A stretch of DNA of 37,978 nt from an uncultured Pseudomonadota bacterium (GTDB lineage: Bacteria > Pseudomonadota > Gammaproteobacteria > Competibacterales > Competibacteraceae). The stretch covers positions 1 through 37,978 of the forward strand of contig CAIMUS010000185.1 of assembly GCA_903844665.1 (NCBI GenBank), given 5' to 3'. Within the stretch, counting starts at the first letter, position 1. Every line of letters begins with the position of its first letter. Of this stretch, positions 1 to 7,965 are shown in pieces. The notes under the pieces were generated by a model that was given only the letters and a program-made list of their open reading frames with translations, was not told the origin of the DNA and did not search any database. Both the position numbers and the translations under genes were made by a program.

Positions 1-243
1 GTGGATGAAAGTAGTATGAAAAGTATCATCTTGTCATTTTGGCATCTCAAACTGCTTATAACTGCATGTAAAATAAGAATTTTTATGGAATTTTATCGCA
101 TGAATTGAGCATGACTTGTTGGTGCAAATTCAACAGCCTAGGTCAAGGCTAAACGCATATCATCAACTATGCAAGCCTGACCCCATCACCCATCATACAT
201 CACATCATTTGTGCGTCTAATGACTTGTTAGCCCGCCGTTTGA
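1..243. other. AT-rich intergenic segment, no gene seen
   Basis: I see no convincing coding region here. On the minus strand a core-like heptamer GGCTAAC (227-233) lies about 11 bases past the stop of the PIN toxin gene, where the R'' box of an attC site would be expected. A possible partner GTTTAGCC lies near 153, but no paired inner L boxes are evident. At best this is a decayed or truncated cassette end. Confidence 0.4.
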
Positions 244-708
244 TTACGGATGATTGTTTGGGTTTTCAACCGCCAAACCTTCGGCTTGGGCTGCAATGTT
301 CAGTTCCGCATCTGCCGAAACAAATGTTAAGGGCGAAAGTCCACGTGAAACTCTCGCGCCATTTGCTACCAGAGCCGCCGCTAGTTGAACTGCATCATAA
401 CCGCGCAAAGTATGGATGTCGCTTAATCGAATCGCGTCGCTGATGAGCGAATCCGAAATATCGGATTTAACAAAACGGGCAGCAAAATTTCTTCGGAATC
501 GAACGATTGATTTTGTCGCAGCGGCGGCAGTCATCGTTAAACCTCTGCGCTTGCGCGTCAGTGCAGCGCAAACTTCTACTTCGGTTATTTTTACTGAGTA
601 CAAACGATTTCTTGCCGACGGCTGCATCAACTTAATGACAAATTTTGAACCTGTTTCGGTCGAATATCTTTTAACTATCGCGCTACTTTCCACATAAAAA
701 GCCAACAT
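244..708 (-). CDS. PIN-domain toxin (VapC-like) of a type II TA pair
   Basis: A 154-residue PIN-domain protein, predicted to be a metal-dependent RNase toxin. The N-terminal beta strand reads FYVESSAIVKRY, where VapC proteins normally have LDSSAxVKxY, so the first metal-binding Asp is Glu7 here. Other acidic PIN positions appear intact: Glu43/Glu45 in ITEVEV, Asp105 in GYDAVQLAAAL and Asp133 in FVSADAEL. The start codon overlaps the antitoxin stop (TAATG at 706-710), which implies translational coupling. The pair seems to form one integron-cassette-like unit downstream of the attC-like site at 1061-1155. The PIN family is clear. Whether the Asp-to-Glu change leaves it active cannot be told from sequence. 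Confidence 0.85.
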   Translation of the reverse strand: MLAFYVESSAIVKRYSTETGSKFVIKLMQPSARNRLYSVKITEVEVCAALTRKRRGLTMTAAAATKSIVRFRRNFAARFVKSDISDSLISDAIRLSDIHTLRGYDAVQLAAALVANGARVSRGLSPLTFVSADAELNIAAQAEGLAVENPNNHP

Positions 709-989
709 TAACGACGCTCCCTAATAATCATTTCCGATAAAGGTTCTCCTTCAAACTCAATCGGCTCAAAATTGTCGTCTTCGTCGGTTTCATCTCGCGT
801 CGGAATGTTGCTAATAATGCCTTTGGCTAAAAGATAACGCTCAAACTCGTCTTCACGCGCTTCGATTTCTTCTGCCGTTAATGTGGCTTGTTCCTGTTCA
901 CGCAGATAGTTCGTCACTTTGTTAGCCACTTGGCGCACATCATTTAACGGTAGTTTCTGAATTTCGCTTAAAACTTCAGTCGGTGTCAT
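708..989 (-). CDS. antitoxin partner of the PIN toxin
   Basis: A 93-residue acidic protein directly upstream of, and overlapping, the PIN-toxin gene. Its N-terminal helix (TPTEVLSEIQKLPLNDVRQVANKVTNYL) resembles short antitoxins that start with a 'xxEVLxxIxxLPxxDxxQV' helix. The C-terminal half is rich in Glu and Asp, as expected for a flexible toxin-neutralising tail. GTGAGG lies about 10 bases before the ATG as a plausible ribosome-binding site. I infer the antitoxin role from size, charge, gene order and the 1-base overlap with the toxin. I do not recognise a classical DNA-binding fold, so the subfamily is left open. Confidence 0.75.
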   Translation of the reverse strand: MTPTEVLSEIQKLPLNDVRQVANKVTNYLREQEQATLTAEEIEAREDEFERYLLAKGIISNIPTRDETDEDDNFEPIEFEGEPLSEMIIRERR

Positions 990-1060
990 ATTCGTTCTGC
1001 CTCACAAACTACATTTTACAACGAAGCGCGAGAACAAACCAACACCGGATAGAAAAAGCG

Positions 1061-1155
1061 GGCTAACGCGGAAGTTCAACCGCCCGCGCCCACCACGAAA
1101 CCCGAAAACACGAAACAGCTTGCGGGCACGGGTCAGGTGGAACGCAAAGTTAGGC
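1061..1155 (-). repeat. attC-like recombination site (95 bp)
   Basis: Read on the minus strand, R'' GCCTAAC (1155-1149) contains the PEP-CTERM stop codon. A 5-base spacer precedes L'' GTTCCACC. At the far end L' GGTTGAAC is followed by a 6-base spacer and R' GTTAGCC (1067-1061). L'' and L' pair at 7 of 8 positions, and R'' and R' at 6 of 7. The order, spacing and imperfect dyad match integron attC sites. R' is not a perfect GTTRRRY core. Confidence 0.6.
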
Positions 1156-2109
1156 ATGGATTCCGCAAGTGCCATCAGGGCAACGCTTGCTACCGGGCTT
1201 TCCTTGCCGCAAACGGTAGCCAAGCACAACGATGAACCCCGTCCCAAGCAGCAGTATGGTAGGTGGTTCAGGAACGGCGTTAGATGTTCTCGTCAATAAG
1301 ACATTACCAGCACCACTGATAGTGGCGCCAGCAAAATCGAATACATACGGATCTGGCTCCGGATTAACATCGAGATTTGCCAAATACTCAGTTGGAATTC
1401 CGCTCCTATTGTAACCACCACGCAGCTTAGCAGTGGCCGTACCAGGAAAAACGAATACCGCGGCTCGATTTTGAGCTGGTGTGGCTGTCGAATAGATAGT
1501 ACCCACACCTTGATCGTCAAAGGCTGAGGCAAACGCTGTCAACACCGTATTTTCGGGAACGAAGTCAAAACTTAGTCCCGCATCGTTGAGAGAAGAGCCG
1601 TCGGCCATCGTAACAGAGATCAAACTTAGACCCTGGTCGAAAGTGCCTCCCAGCAGCGAACCTACAAACGAAATATTATCTGAGAAATCGAAGATTACTT
1701 GAACGCTACCTCCACCGATATTGTTAGCTCCATTATCACCGAAGCCCATATACAGGGAAGCCGGCTGATCTACCTCAATGGAAAACGGCACGGAGAAGGT
1801 GATATCAACAACATTCCAGCCGTAACTCGTTAGGTTTATCGGGTCCAGTACTCCGTATTTGAACGGCATTCCTCCAGGGTAAAACCCAAATCCCCCAATA
1901 TCAGAAGCCGGACCGTTAACGCCAAAATGTAAAGCCATATCTCCATAACCGATACCGAATCGACTGACTTCTCCGAAGAGTCGAAAATTTGCTTCTAGTT
2001 CTACTGCATTCCCGGGTGCTGAAATACCAATACCAATACCAATAGCGACAAGTGCTTTGCAGGTTGCCTTAGCGGTTTTCTGCGCAAAAGATAGTATCAA
2101 ATCTCTCAT
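1150..2109 (-). CDS. PEP-CTERM sorting-domain protein
   Basis: A 319-residue exported protein. The N-terminus has basic residues and then a hydrophobic segment (ALVAIGIGIGIS) ending near AxA-like PGNAVE, consistent with a signal peptide of about 35 residues. The C-terminus carries a PEP-CTERM sorting signal: VPEPP near residue 279, a hydrophobic stretch (TILLLGTGFIVVLG) and then basic residues. Such proteins are exported and processed by exosortase, usually in exopolysaccharide-producing Gram-negatives. No exosortase gene is in this window. The middle is rich in Gly, Ser, Asp and Phe with no enzyme motif I recognise. Oddly, 17 extra residues (GKPGSKRCPDGTCGIHA) follow the basic cluster, and the stop codon sits inside the attC-like R'' box. 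The gene lies between two attC-like sites, as in a gene cassette. Confidence 0.85.
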   Translation of the reverse strand: MRDLILSFAQKTAKATCKALVAIGIGIGISAPGNAVELEANFRLFGEVSRFGIGYGDMALHFGVNGPASDIGGFGFYPGGMPFKYGVLDPINLTSYGWNVVDITFSVPFSIEVDQPASLYMGFGDNGANNIGGGSVQVIFDFSDNISFVGSLLGGTFDQGLSLISVTMADGSSLNDAGLSFDFVPENTVLTAFASAFDDQGVGTIYSTATPAQNRAAVFVFPGTATAKLRGGYNRSGIPTEYLANLDVNPEPDPYVFDFAGATISGAGNVLLTRTSNAVPEPPTILLLGTGFIVVLGYRLRQGKPGSKRCPDGTCGIHA

Positions 2110-2152
2110 TGTATGATCCTCAAGCTGCGACGGAGTGACTGCTATGACCCCC

Positions 2153-2215
2153 GCCTAACGATCTAAGCTCAGCCGCCGCGCGGTAGCGCGGTCGGCTGCA
2201 GCGCTCAGTTAGGGC
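2153..2215 (-). repeat. attC-like recombination site (63 bp)
   Basis: On the minus strand this reads R'' CCCTAAC, spacer TGAGC, L'' GCTGCAGCC, a GC-rich centre, L' GGCTGAGC, a spacer, and R' GTTAGGC (2159-2153). R' is a perfect GTTRRRY core. L'' and L' pair fully except for one extra G in L'', which matches the extrahelical base that orients attC folding. It lies 44 bases upstream of the PEP-CTERM start codon, where the junction with a previous cassette would be. Confidence 0.65.
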
Positions 2216-2363
2216 CAATGCGGCTTCCAGCAGAACCTAAAAAAGGTGTCTGACCCCTTTTCCGCTTTTCCGACCCCGATATGCATCACAATCACCCCAT
2301 TCAAGCCGGAAATTGACGCCCACTTGTGGCAGCAATAGTACGCTACCATTTCATATAATTGTA

Positions 2364-2439
2364 GTCGGGCAAAAGCGCAGCGTTGCCCGACGTTTTCTCT
2401 GTTTGCGGCGGTGTCTGTCGAGCACATCCTGTGCCCGAC
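2364..2439. repeat. pair of REP-like hairpins
   Basis: GTCGGGC at 2364-2370 pairs with GCCCGAC at 2385-2391. A second hairpin uses GTCGAGCAC (2417) and GTGCCCGAC (up to 2439). Such short GC-rich hairpins with a GTCGGGCA stem are common interspersed repeats in proteobacterial genomes. They occupy the gap between the cassette region and the next gene. Confidence 0.55.
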
Positions 2440-2506
2440 CTACCCGGATGGGCAGCGCTCCCGAGCATTTTGATGAAAGAGTTCCGTTACCTGATGAGGA
2501 AATTCC

Positions 2507-3487
2507 ATGCAAGACCTGAACGTACCCACGACCACCCCATCGCTACCGGCCCAACCGATCGCCATCGGCGCCCTCAAACGCTTGAAAGTGCTGTGTATTT
2601 CTGAAGTCGGCTGGCTCGATAACGCCACCCTGCTGGCGGATATCCAAGCCGCCGGCGGCATGAGCGCCAATCAATATCGATTGCCCTGGCCACCGTTCGG
2701 CGAACTGCATGCCGGCAACGCGGCCGGTTCATCGGCGTTGATCGAAGCGGAAACAGCGGATGGCAAACTGCACCGGGTGCTGTTCGATACCGGCTGGAAT
2801 CCCGCCTGGATGGAGCGCCGCTTCGCCGAGGAAGGCGTGGACCGACTGTTGGAGGACGGCGCTATCGAGTGTCTCGTCATCAGTCACGAACACTTCGATC
2901 ATTTCTGGGGGATCGGCGTCACCCTGAAACACTGCCCGGCTATCCCAATCTATATCCCCGAAGGTTTTCACCAGGAGGGGCTGGACTTGATCAAGCAGTT
3001 CGGTCATACCGGCCCGGTCATCACGGTACCGGCCCAGCAGCCGATCGCACTGTTTCCCGGTTGTGCGCTGGTGCAGTTTCCCATGCAGACCTTGTTGCAG
3101 GTCCAGGGCGAGAACGTGCTGTACTTCGAGATTCAGAACAAGGGTTTGGCGATGGTGACCGGTTGTGGTCATGGCGGCGTCCTGAATCTGCTCGAGTACG
3201 CCCGGCGCACCTTTACCGGGGGCGAACGCCTGTACGCGGTGTATGGCGGTCTGCATATCGCGCCCTTCGAGGACTGGAACGCGGACAAAGACCGGCTGAT
3301 CGAAGCCCTGGCCGCCTATCGGATCGAGCACTTCGGCTGCAATCACTGCACCGGCGCGACGGCGGTGCAGAAAATGCTGGCCGCCGGTCTACCGGTGGTC
3401 AGAGGCAGCGCAAAGCACGGTTCCAAAACCAACTTGTTTCTCGGCAACGGCGATGTCCTGGAACTGTCGGCGGAGAAAGCTGCATAG
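2507..3487 (+). CDS. MBL-fold metallohydrolase (COG1237-like)
   Basis: A 326-residue metallo-beta-lactamase-fold protein. The metal site motif HEHFDH is at residues 127-132 (His127, His129, Asp131, His132). TGCGHGG follows near 220, and late YGGLH and GCNHCTG segments supply further ligands. The overall pattern (VLFDTG, then ISHEHFDHFWG, then TGCGHGGVLN, then the YGGLH block) fits the COG1237 group, which includes archaeal dihydropterin ribofuranosylaminobenzene phosphate synthase homologues and many uncharacterised bacterial hydrolases. The substrate is unknown. ATG at 2507 follows GAGGAAA at good spacing. There is no signal peptide, so it is probably cytoplasmic. It is convergent with the catalase gene and appears monocistronic. 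Confidence 0.85.
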   Translation: MQDLNVPTTTPSLPAQPIAIGALKRLKVLCISEVGWLDNATLLADIQAAGGMSANQYRLPWPPFGELHAGNAAGSSALIEAETADGKLHRVLFDTGWNPAWMERRFAEEGVDRLLEDGAIECLVISHEHFDHFWGIGVTLKHCPAIPIYIPEGFHQEGLDLIKQFGHTGPVITVPAQQPIALFPGCALVQFPMQTLLQVQGENVLYFEIQNKGLAMVTGCGHGGVLNLLEYARRTFTGGERLYAVYGGLHIAPFEDWNADKDRLIEALAAYRIEHFGCNHCTGATAVQKMLAAGLPVVRGSAKHGSKTNLFLGNGDVLELSAEKAA

Positions 3488-3532
3488 ATTGTTTCCTCCC
3501 GGCGGCTCAGGCCAGCCTATGACCTTATCCCT

Positions 3533-3745
3533 TCACACCGCGTCCGCTGGAACTGCGGTTGATGCTCCTGGATGCCGGATCCGTTCCTCGGCGCCGGGAT
3601 TATGGACCCAATACGGCGAGCGAACTTTGCCCGCCGTGACGGGGGGTGACCTCGATGCCGCTCCCGTGCAGGTCGGCGCGCAGGGCTTCCGTGAAACCCC
3701 GTAACGCCCAGCGGGCGGCAATCAACCCGGCCAAATCATCACTCA
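3533..3745 (-). pseudogene. short-chain dehydrogenase/reductase remnant, frameshifted
   Basis: On the minus strand one frame reads RWALRGFTEALRADLHGSGI, matching the segment just after the catalytic Lys of classical SDR enzymes (SKWALRGFTEALRAEL...). The reading then has to shift frame, at about 3640-3650, to continue as GKVRSPYWVHNPGAEERI, which resembles the next SDR block. The N-terminal Rossmann half, including the glycine-rich motif and catalytic Ser/Tyr, is missing. It abuts the catalase 3' end. This is a decayed gene fragment, not a functional reductase. Confidence 0.55.
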
Positions 3746-3754
3746 ACAGCTCGG

Positions 3755-5203
3755 TCAGCCTGCCTCACTCACCGCGATGCCCAGCGCCTTGGCGACGCCT
3801 TCGCCATAAGCCGGGTCGGCCTGCAGGCAATGGCGAATGTGGCGCAACTGGATCTCGCGTGGCGCCTCGCCGATCGAGCGCGCCGTATTCTCGAACAAGG
3901 CTTGCTGCTGTGCCGGGCTCATCAGACGGAACAGCGCGCCGGGTTGCGAGAAGTAGTCCGTGTCTTCGCGGTGGTTCCAGTGATCTGCGGCGCCCTCCAA
4001 ACTCAGCGGGGGCTCGCGGTAATCCGGCTGCTCGGCCCACTCGCCCTGGTCGTTAGGCTCGTAACCGAGCGTGCTGCCGTGGTTGCCGTCAACCCGCATG
4101 GCGCCGTCGCGGTGGTAACTGTGCACCGGGCAGCGTGGGGCATTCACCGGAATCAGGTGGTGATTGACGCCGAGCCGGTAGCGCTGCGCGTCACCGTAGG
4201 CGAACAGGCGGCCCTGCAGCATCTTGTCCGGCGAGAAGCTGATGCCGGGTGGCACGTTGGCCGGATTGAAGGCGGACTGCTCGACCTCGGCGAAGAAGTT
4301 TTCCGGATTGCGGTTCAGTTCCATCACGCCCACCTCGATCAGCGGATAGTCCTGGTGCGGCCAGATCTTGGTGAGGTCGAAGGGGTGATAGGGCGCCTTC
4401 GCGGCGTCGGCTTCAGGCATGATCTGCACTTTGAGCGTCCACTTCGGGAAGTCGCCCTTTTCGATGCTCTCGTAGAGGTCGCGCTGGTGGCTCTCGCGGT
4501 CCTTGCCGATGATCGCTTCGGCGTCGGCGTCGGTCAGGTTCCTGATGCCCTGTTGCGACTTGAAGTGGAACTTGACCCAGCAGCGCTCGTTCTTCGCGTT
4601 GATGAAGCTGAAGGTGTGGCTGCCGAAGCCATGCATGTGGCGGTAGGTCGCCGGGATGCCGCGGTCGCTCATGACGATGGTGATCTGGTGCAGTGCTTCG
4701 GGCAGCGAGGTCCAGAAGTCCCAGTTGTTCTTCGCGCTGCGCAGGTTGGTGCGCGGGTCGCGCTTGACCGCGTGGTTGAGGTCGGGGAACTTGAGCGGGT
4801 CGCGCAGGAAGAACACCGGCGTGTTGTTGCCGACCAGATCCCAGTTGCCTTCCTCGGTGTAGAACTTGACGGCGAAGCCCCGGATGTCGCGCTCGGCATC
4901 GGCTGCACCGCGTTCGCCGGCGACGGTGGTGAAACGGGCGAACAGCTCGGTCTTCCTGCCGAGCTGGGAGAATATTTTCGCCCGCGTGTACTCGGTGATG
5001 TCGTGCGTGACGGTGAAGGTGCCGTAGGCGCCGGAGCCCTTGGCATGCATGCGCCGCTCGGGAATCACCTCGCGGTCGAAGTGGGCGAGCTTTTCCAGGA
5101 ACCAGACATCCTGTAGCAACTGCGGGCCCCGTGGGCCGGCGGTCATCACGTTCTGGTTATCGACGACGGGACAGCCGGCATTGGTAGTGAGTTTCTTGCT
5201 CAT
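3755..5203 (-). CDS. katA: monofunctional heme catalase
   Basis: A 482-residue small-subunit catalase that converts hydrogen peroxide to water and oxygen in the cytoplasm. Distal His53 lies in [10 protein letters not shown], the distal Asn is in [11 protein letters not shown] (about 126), and the proximal heme-ligand Tyr336 is in [13 protein letters not shown]. The length and the C-terminus fit clade-3-type catalases. I chose ATG at 5203 ([10 protein letters not shown]) because AAGGATTA precedes it and homologues begin there; an upstream in-frame start would add 21 unlikely residues. No OxyR-type site was recognised. The gene stands alone apart from a doubtful small reading frame upstream. 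The symbol is a family name; katE-type numbering could also apply. Confidence 0.95.
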   Translation of the reverse strand: MSKKLTTNAGCPVVDNQNVMTAGPRGPQLLQDVWFLEKLAHFDREVIPERRMHAKGSGAYGTFTVTHDITEYTRAKIFSQLGRKTELFARFTTVAGERGAADAERDIRGFAVKFYTEEGNWDLVGNNTPVFFLRDPLKFPDLNHAVKRDPRTNLRSAKNNWDFWTSLPEALHQITIVMSDRGIPATYRHMHGFGSHTFSFINAKNERCWVKFHFKSQQGIRNLTDADAEAIIGKDRESHQRDLYESIEKGDFPKWTLKVQIMPEADAAKAPYHPFDLTKIWPHQDYPLIEVGVMELNRNPENFFAEVEQSAFNPANVPPGISFSPDKMLQGRLFAYGDAQRYRLGVNHHLIPVNAPRCPVHSYHRDGAMRVDGNHGSTLGYEPNDQGEWAEQPDYREPPLSLEGAADHWNHREDTDYFSQPGALFRLMSPAQQQALFENTARSIGEAPREIQLRHIRHCLQADPAYGEGVAKALGIAVSEAG

Positions 5204-5240
5204 GTCTGTAATCCTTAGCCTGGTCGTGAGAGTTGATGGA

Positions 5241-5408
5241 TCAGCCGAATGAAGGGATGAGGGCAATCAGGTCCGACAACAACACGCCAGCGCCAAGTAA
5301 TGTGATGGCGATGCCCGCGACGAAACGGATCTTGTTCGCGAATCGACGGCCGGGAAGGGCGATGCTGGTGATCACCGGTTTCCTGGTAGCAGCAATCAAG
5401 TGGTTCAT
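5241..5408 (-). CDS. possible small membrane protein
   Basis: A 55-residue reading frame whose C-terminal half ([27 protein letters not shown]) would form one or two membrane segments after a basic stretch. It lies 37 bases upstream of the catalase start on the same strand. No clear ribosome-binding site precedes the ATG at 5408, and a longer TTG start at 5456 is possible. I recognise no family. It may be real or chance. Confidence 0.25.
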   Translation of the reverse strand: MNHLIAATRKPVITSIALPGRRFANKIRFVAGIAITLLGAGVLLSDLIALIPSFG

Positions 5409-5508
5409 GGCGATTGCGGTGTGTCTTGTCGTAGCTATACATTCTAGCTTGACCAAATTAAAATTTAAGGTCTTCCTTGGCGCTACAGCGCCAGCCGGGG
5501 CCAGCCGG

Positions 5509-6156
5509 TCAGGGAATGTTCAGTATTTTTTGCAGTTGCAGGCTTAACCGCCATTGTGGATGCTCCAGGCAGTAACGCAGCGCCGCCAGGGTATTTTCCC
5601 GTAAACGGAGATCGTCCAGCGGCTGGAGGAAGAAATACTGAAAATCGAGGTGAACGAAGCGCTCCGGCTGGGATTGGGGCTCGACCTGGGGATAGACCAG
5701 CTTGAGTTCCTGTCCCTGCCGCAGCAGCAGGGGCGCTGTCGCCTTGGGACTGACGCAGATCCAGTTCAGGCCGGGAGGCGGTGGCCGGGTGCCGTTGGTC
5801 TCCACCGCGACTTCGAAGCCTTGGGCGTGCAGGGCCTCGATCAGAGGTTCGTCCAGTTGCAACAGCGGTTCGCCGCCGGTGCAGACCACATAGGGTTTGG
5901 CTTGAGGGAGCGCGGTCGCCGGCCAGCGGGTGGCGATCGCCGCGGCCAGTTCGGCGGCCGTCCGGAACTTGCCGCCGCCGCCGCCATCGACGCCGACGAA
6001 ATCGGTATCGCAGAACCGGCAGACGGCGGTGGCGCGGTGCGATTCCCGACCGCTCCAGAGGTTGCAGCCGGCGAAACGGCAAAACACCGTGGGCCGGCCG
6101 CTCTGCGCGCCCTCGCCTTGCAAGCTATAGAAGATTTCCTTGACCGAGTAAGTCAT
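5509..6156 (-). CDS. queE: 7-carboxy-7-deazaguanine synthase
   Basis: A 215-residue radical SAM enzyme of the queuosine/preQ0 pathway that rearranges 6-carboxytetrahydropterin into 7-carboxy-7-deazaguanine. The N-terminus MTYSVKEIFYSLQGEGAQSGRP is typical of QueE. The cluster-binding cysteines are Cys31, Cys46 and Cys49 (CX14CX2C, the expanded spacing seen in gammaproteobacterial QueE). CTGGEPLLQ follows near residue 110 as the SAM-contacting GGEP motif. The start codon is 3 bases after the stop of the three-domain QueD gene, so the two are surely co-transcribed with queC. Identification is firm. Confidence 0.95.
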   Translation of the reverse strand: MTYSVKEIFYSLQGEGAQSGRPTVFCRFAGCNLWSGRESHRATAVCRFCDTDFVGVDGGGGGKFRTAAELAAAIATRWPATALPQAKPYVVCTGGEPLLQLDEPLIEALHAQGFEVAVETNGTRPPPPGLNWICVSPKATAPLLLRQGQELKLVYPQVEPQSQPERFVHLDFQYFFLQPLDDLRLRENTLAALRYCLEHPQWRLSLQLQKILNIP

Positions 6157-6159
6157 CGC

Positions 6160-7254
6160 TCAGACCGGCAGGGCCGGGCCTTCGTCGCCCCAGCACAGCA
6201 TGGCCCCACAGCCGGGCGTCTGATAGAGGTCGATCCGGTCGAGGCGAGGCAGATGGGGTTGCAGGCGGTCGCGAATCCAGCGCGACACGGCGCCGGGATC
6301 GGTGTCGGCGAGTCCTTCCAGTCCATCCAGCCGGTGATGGTCCAGTTGTCGATACACCGGCTCGAACAGCGCTTTCACATCGCCGTAATCCACCGTCCAG
6401 CCCATGACCGCATCCAGCGGAGCGGTGAGGTGCAGGCGGAGCAGATAACTGTGGCCGTGCAGCCGGCGGCGGCGATTGGCAGGCGGCGCCTGACGCAGGC
6501 TCAGGGCGCTTTCAAAGCGCTGTTCCTTCCAGATCCGATAGCGCTGACCGTCGAAATGGCAGCCGGCGCTGACCGTTTCGTACACCGTCACCCAGGACAG
6601 GGACGGCAGTTCCGGCTTGAGGCGCCGCCAGAGCCAGGTCGCCAGGATCTCACTGGTCGGATTCTCCAGGCCGGGAAGATCGTTCAGGCAGGCGTGATGC
6701 AGTTCCGCCTGCAGCGGTGCCCAGAGCCTCTCCAAATGATCGAAGTCGATGCCCATGTCCAGCCCGTCCAGGTTCTGATCGGCATGCAGGATGACCTCGA
6801 AACCGTGGCCGTGCATCCGTCCGCATCGATGTCCCGGCGGGACCTTGGGCAAGCGATGGGCCGCCTCGAAGCGAAACCGCCGCCAGAGGTGGGCGTGCTC
6901 CCGTCCATCCAGGTCGGCGCCCTGATCGCGGGTGCTCTGGATGCCGACCTGTTCGATGCCCGGCGCGACCAGCCGCGCCCGCAGCCAGCGGGCCAGGTTC
7001 TCGTCGGTCGGCACGGGAAGATGATCGTTCAGCAGCGCGTAATCCAGCGGCGCGAGACACCCGGCAAGTTGCGCGGCCAGGGTGTCGGTTTCGGCGCCGG
7101 GAAACGGCGCCCAATCCATTGGCAACAATGCCCGGACCCGGGCCAGGAAGCTGTGCCCGTGCAACCGCCGGGCGCGATGGCCCGCCGGCAGAATGTCCAC
7201 CTGGCGCGCGGCCTCGAAGGGGGCCGCGGCCACCGTGTACAGGCGTTCTCTCAT
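6160..7254 (-). CDS. queD: three-domain QueD-like 6-carboxytetrahydropterin synthase
   Basis: A 364-residue protein made of three tandem PTPS/QueD domains (about 5-115, 120-238, 243-358), where ordinary QueD has one of about 120 residues. The middle domain is complete: [22 protein letters not shown] gives Zn ligands His133, His148 and His150 and nucleophile Cys144, followed by a catalytic His in LHHACLND and Glu226 in VYETVSAGC. The first domain has Arg17 for the first Zn His and Ala28 for the Cys. The third has Leu251, Arg262 and Gln345 for the His, Cys and Glu. Only the middle domain should be catalytic. The ATG overlaps the queC stop (ATGA), fixing the start at 7254. It makes 6-carboxytetrahydropterin for QueE. 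Confidence 0.9.
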   Translation of the reverse strand: MRERLYTVAAAPFEAARQVDILPAGHRARRLHGHSFLARVRALLPMDWAPFPGAETDTLAAQLAGCLAPLDYALLNDHLPVPTDENLARWLRARLVAPGIEQVGIQSTRDQGADLDGREHAHLWRRFRFEAAHRLPKVPPGHRCGRMHGHGFEVILHADQNLDGLDMGIDFDHLERLWAPLQAELHHACLNDLPGLENPTSEILATWLWRRLKPELPSLSWVTVYETVSAGCHFDGQRYRIWKEQRFESALSLRQAPPANRRRRLHGHSYLLRLHLTAPLDAVMGWTVDYGDVKALFEPVYRQLDHHRLDGLEGLADTDPGAVSRWIRDRLQPHLPRLDRIDLYQTPGCGAMLCWGDEGPALPV

Positions 7255-7934
7255 GCCACGCCGCCTTTGAAGCGCTCCACCAGCGGATCGGCGATACCGG
7301 CCCCGGCAAAGCCCCTGGCCCGCAGGATGCAGGCGGGACATTCGCCACAGGGCGGTTGCCGGCCATGATAACAGGTGTGGGTATGGGCCAGCGCCGGCAG
7401 CGCGCCGAGATCGCGGGCCAGTTCCACCGTCTCTTTCTTGGTTTTGAACATCAAGGGCGTATGCAGGGTAAAGTCGAATTCCATCCCCAGGCGGAGCGCC
7501 TGCTCCAACGCTTTCAGGGTAGCTTCCCGGCAGTCAGGATAGCCGCTGTAATCGGTCTGCGCCATTCCGCCCACCAAGTGCTGGATACCCCGCGGGTAGG
7601 CGTAGGCCGCCGCGAAGGTGATAAAAATCAGATTGCGCCCCGGCACGAAGGTATTGGGCAACCGCGTCTTGGGGTCCAGTTCGCGTTGGACCGCCACCCC
7701 GCTGTCGGTCAGGGCGCTGCCGCCCAGGGCGGTGAAAGTATCGATGGGCAGTACGGTCTGCGGCACGCCGGCCAGGGCCGCCACGGTCGCGGCGCAGTCC
7801 AGTTCGATCCGGTGGCGCTGGCCGTAGTCGAAGGTCAGGGCGGTGACATGATCACGACCGAACCGCGCCAGCGCCCAGTACAGGCAGGTGGTGGAGTCCT
7901 GGCCGCCGGAAAGAATCACGAGGGATCGAGGCAT
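7251..7934 (-). CDS. queC: 7-cyano-7-deazaguanine (preQ0) synthase
   Basis: A 227-residue ATP-dependent enzyme that converts 7-carboxy-7-deazaguanine to preQ0. The PP-loop SGGQDSTTC is at residues 9-17. The C-terminal zinc site is [15 protein letters not shown], followed by [13 protein letters not shown], typical of QueC. ATG at 7934 is preferred over the upstream TTG because GGTGAG lies 7 bases before it and [11 protein letters not shown] is the normal N-terminus. It is the first of three overlapping or adjacent queuosine genes (queC, queD, queE) and lies 31 bases downstream of ubiX, so all four may be one transcript. Confidence 0.95.
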   Translation of the reverse strand: MPRSLVILSGGQDSTTCLYWALARFGRDHVTALTFDYGQRHRIELDCAATVAALAGVPQTVLPIDTFTALGGSALTDSGVAVQRELDPKTRLPNTFVPGRNLIFITFAAAYAYPRGIQHLVGGMAQTDYSGYPDCREATLKALEQALRLGMEFDFTLHTPLMFKTKKETVELARDLGALPALAHTHTCYHGRQPPCGECPACILRARGFAGAGIADPLVERFKGGVA

Positions 7935-7965
7935 AGTCCAACTCACCAAGCAGCGGACCGTTCCA

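Noticed and set aside
153-233. Third attC site after the PIN toxin
   Set aside because: Only outer core-like heptamers are present; no pairing L boxes or GC-rich stem. Described as a decayed end at most.
2209-2427. 72-residue minus-strand frame ending in the attC-like site
   Set aside because: Much of it is translated from a REP hairpin and it has no family resemblance or ribosome-binding site. It was not counted as a cassette gene.
3830-5116. 428-residue plus-strand frame opposite the catalase
   Set aside because: It is the antisense shadow of a certain catalase gene and has no motif. High GC leaves long open antisense frames.
5204-5266. Upstream in-frame start adding 21 residues to the catalase
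   Set aside because: No ribosome-binding site there, and the extra residues do not match catalase N-termini. ATG at 5203 has AAGGATTA.
5650-7368. 572-residue plus-strand frame opposite queE/queD
   Set aside because: Antisense shadow of well-identified queuosine genes.
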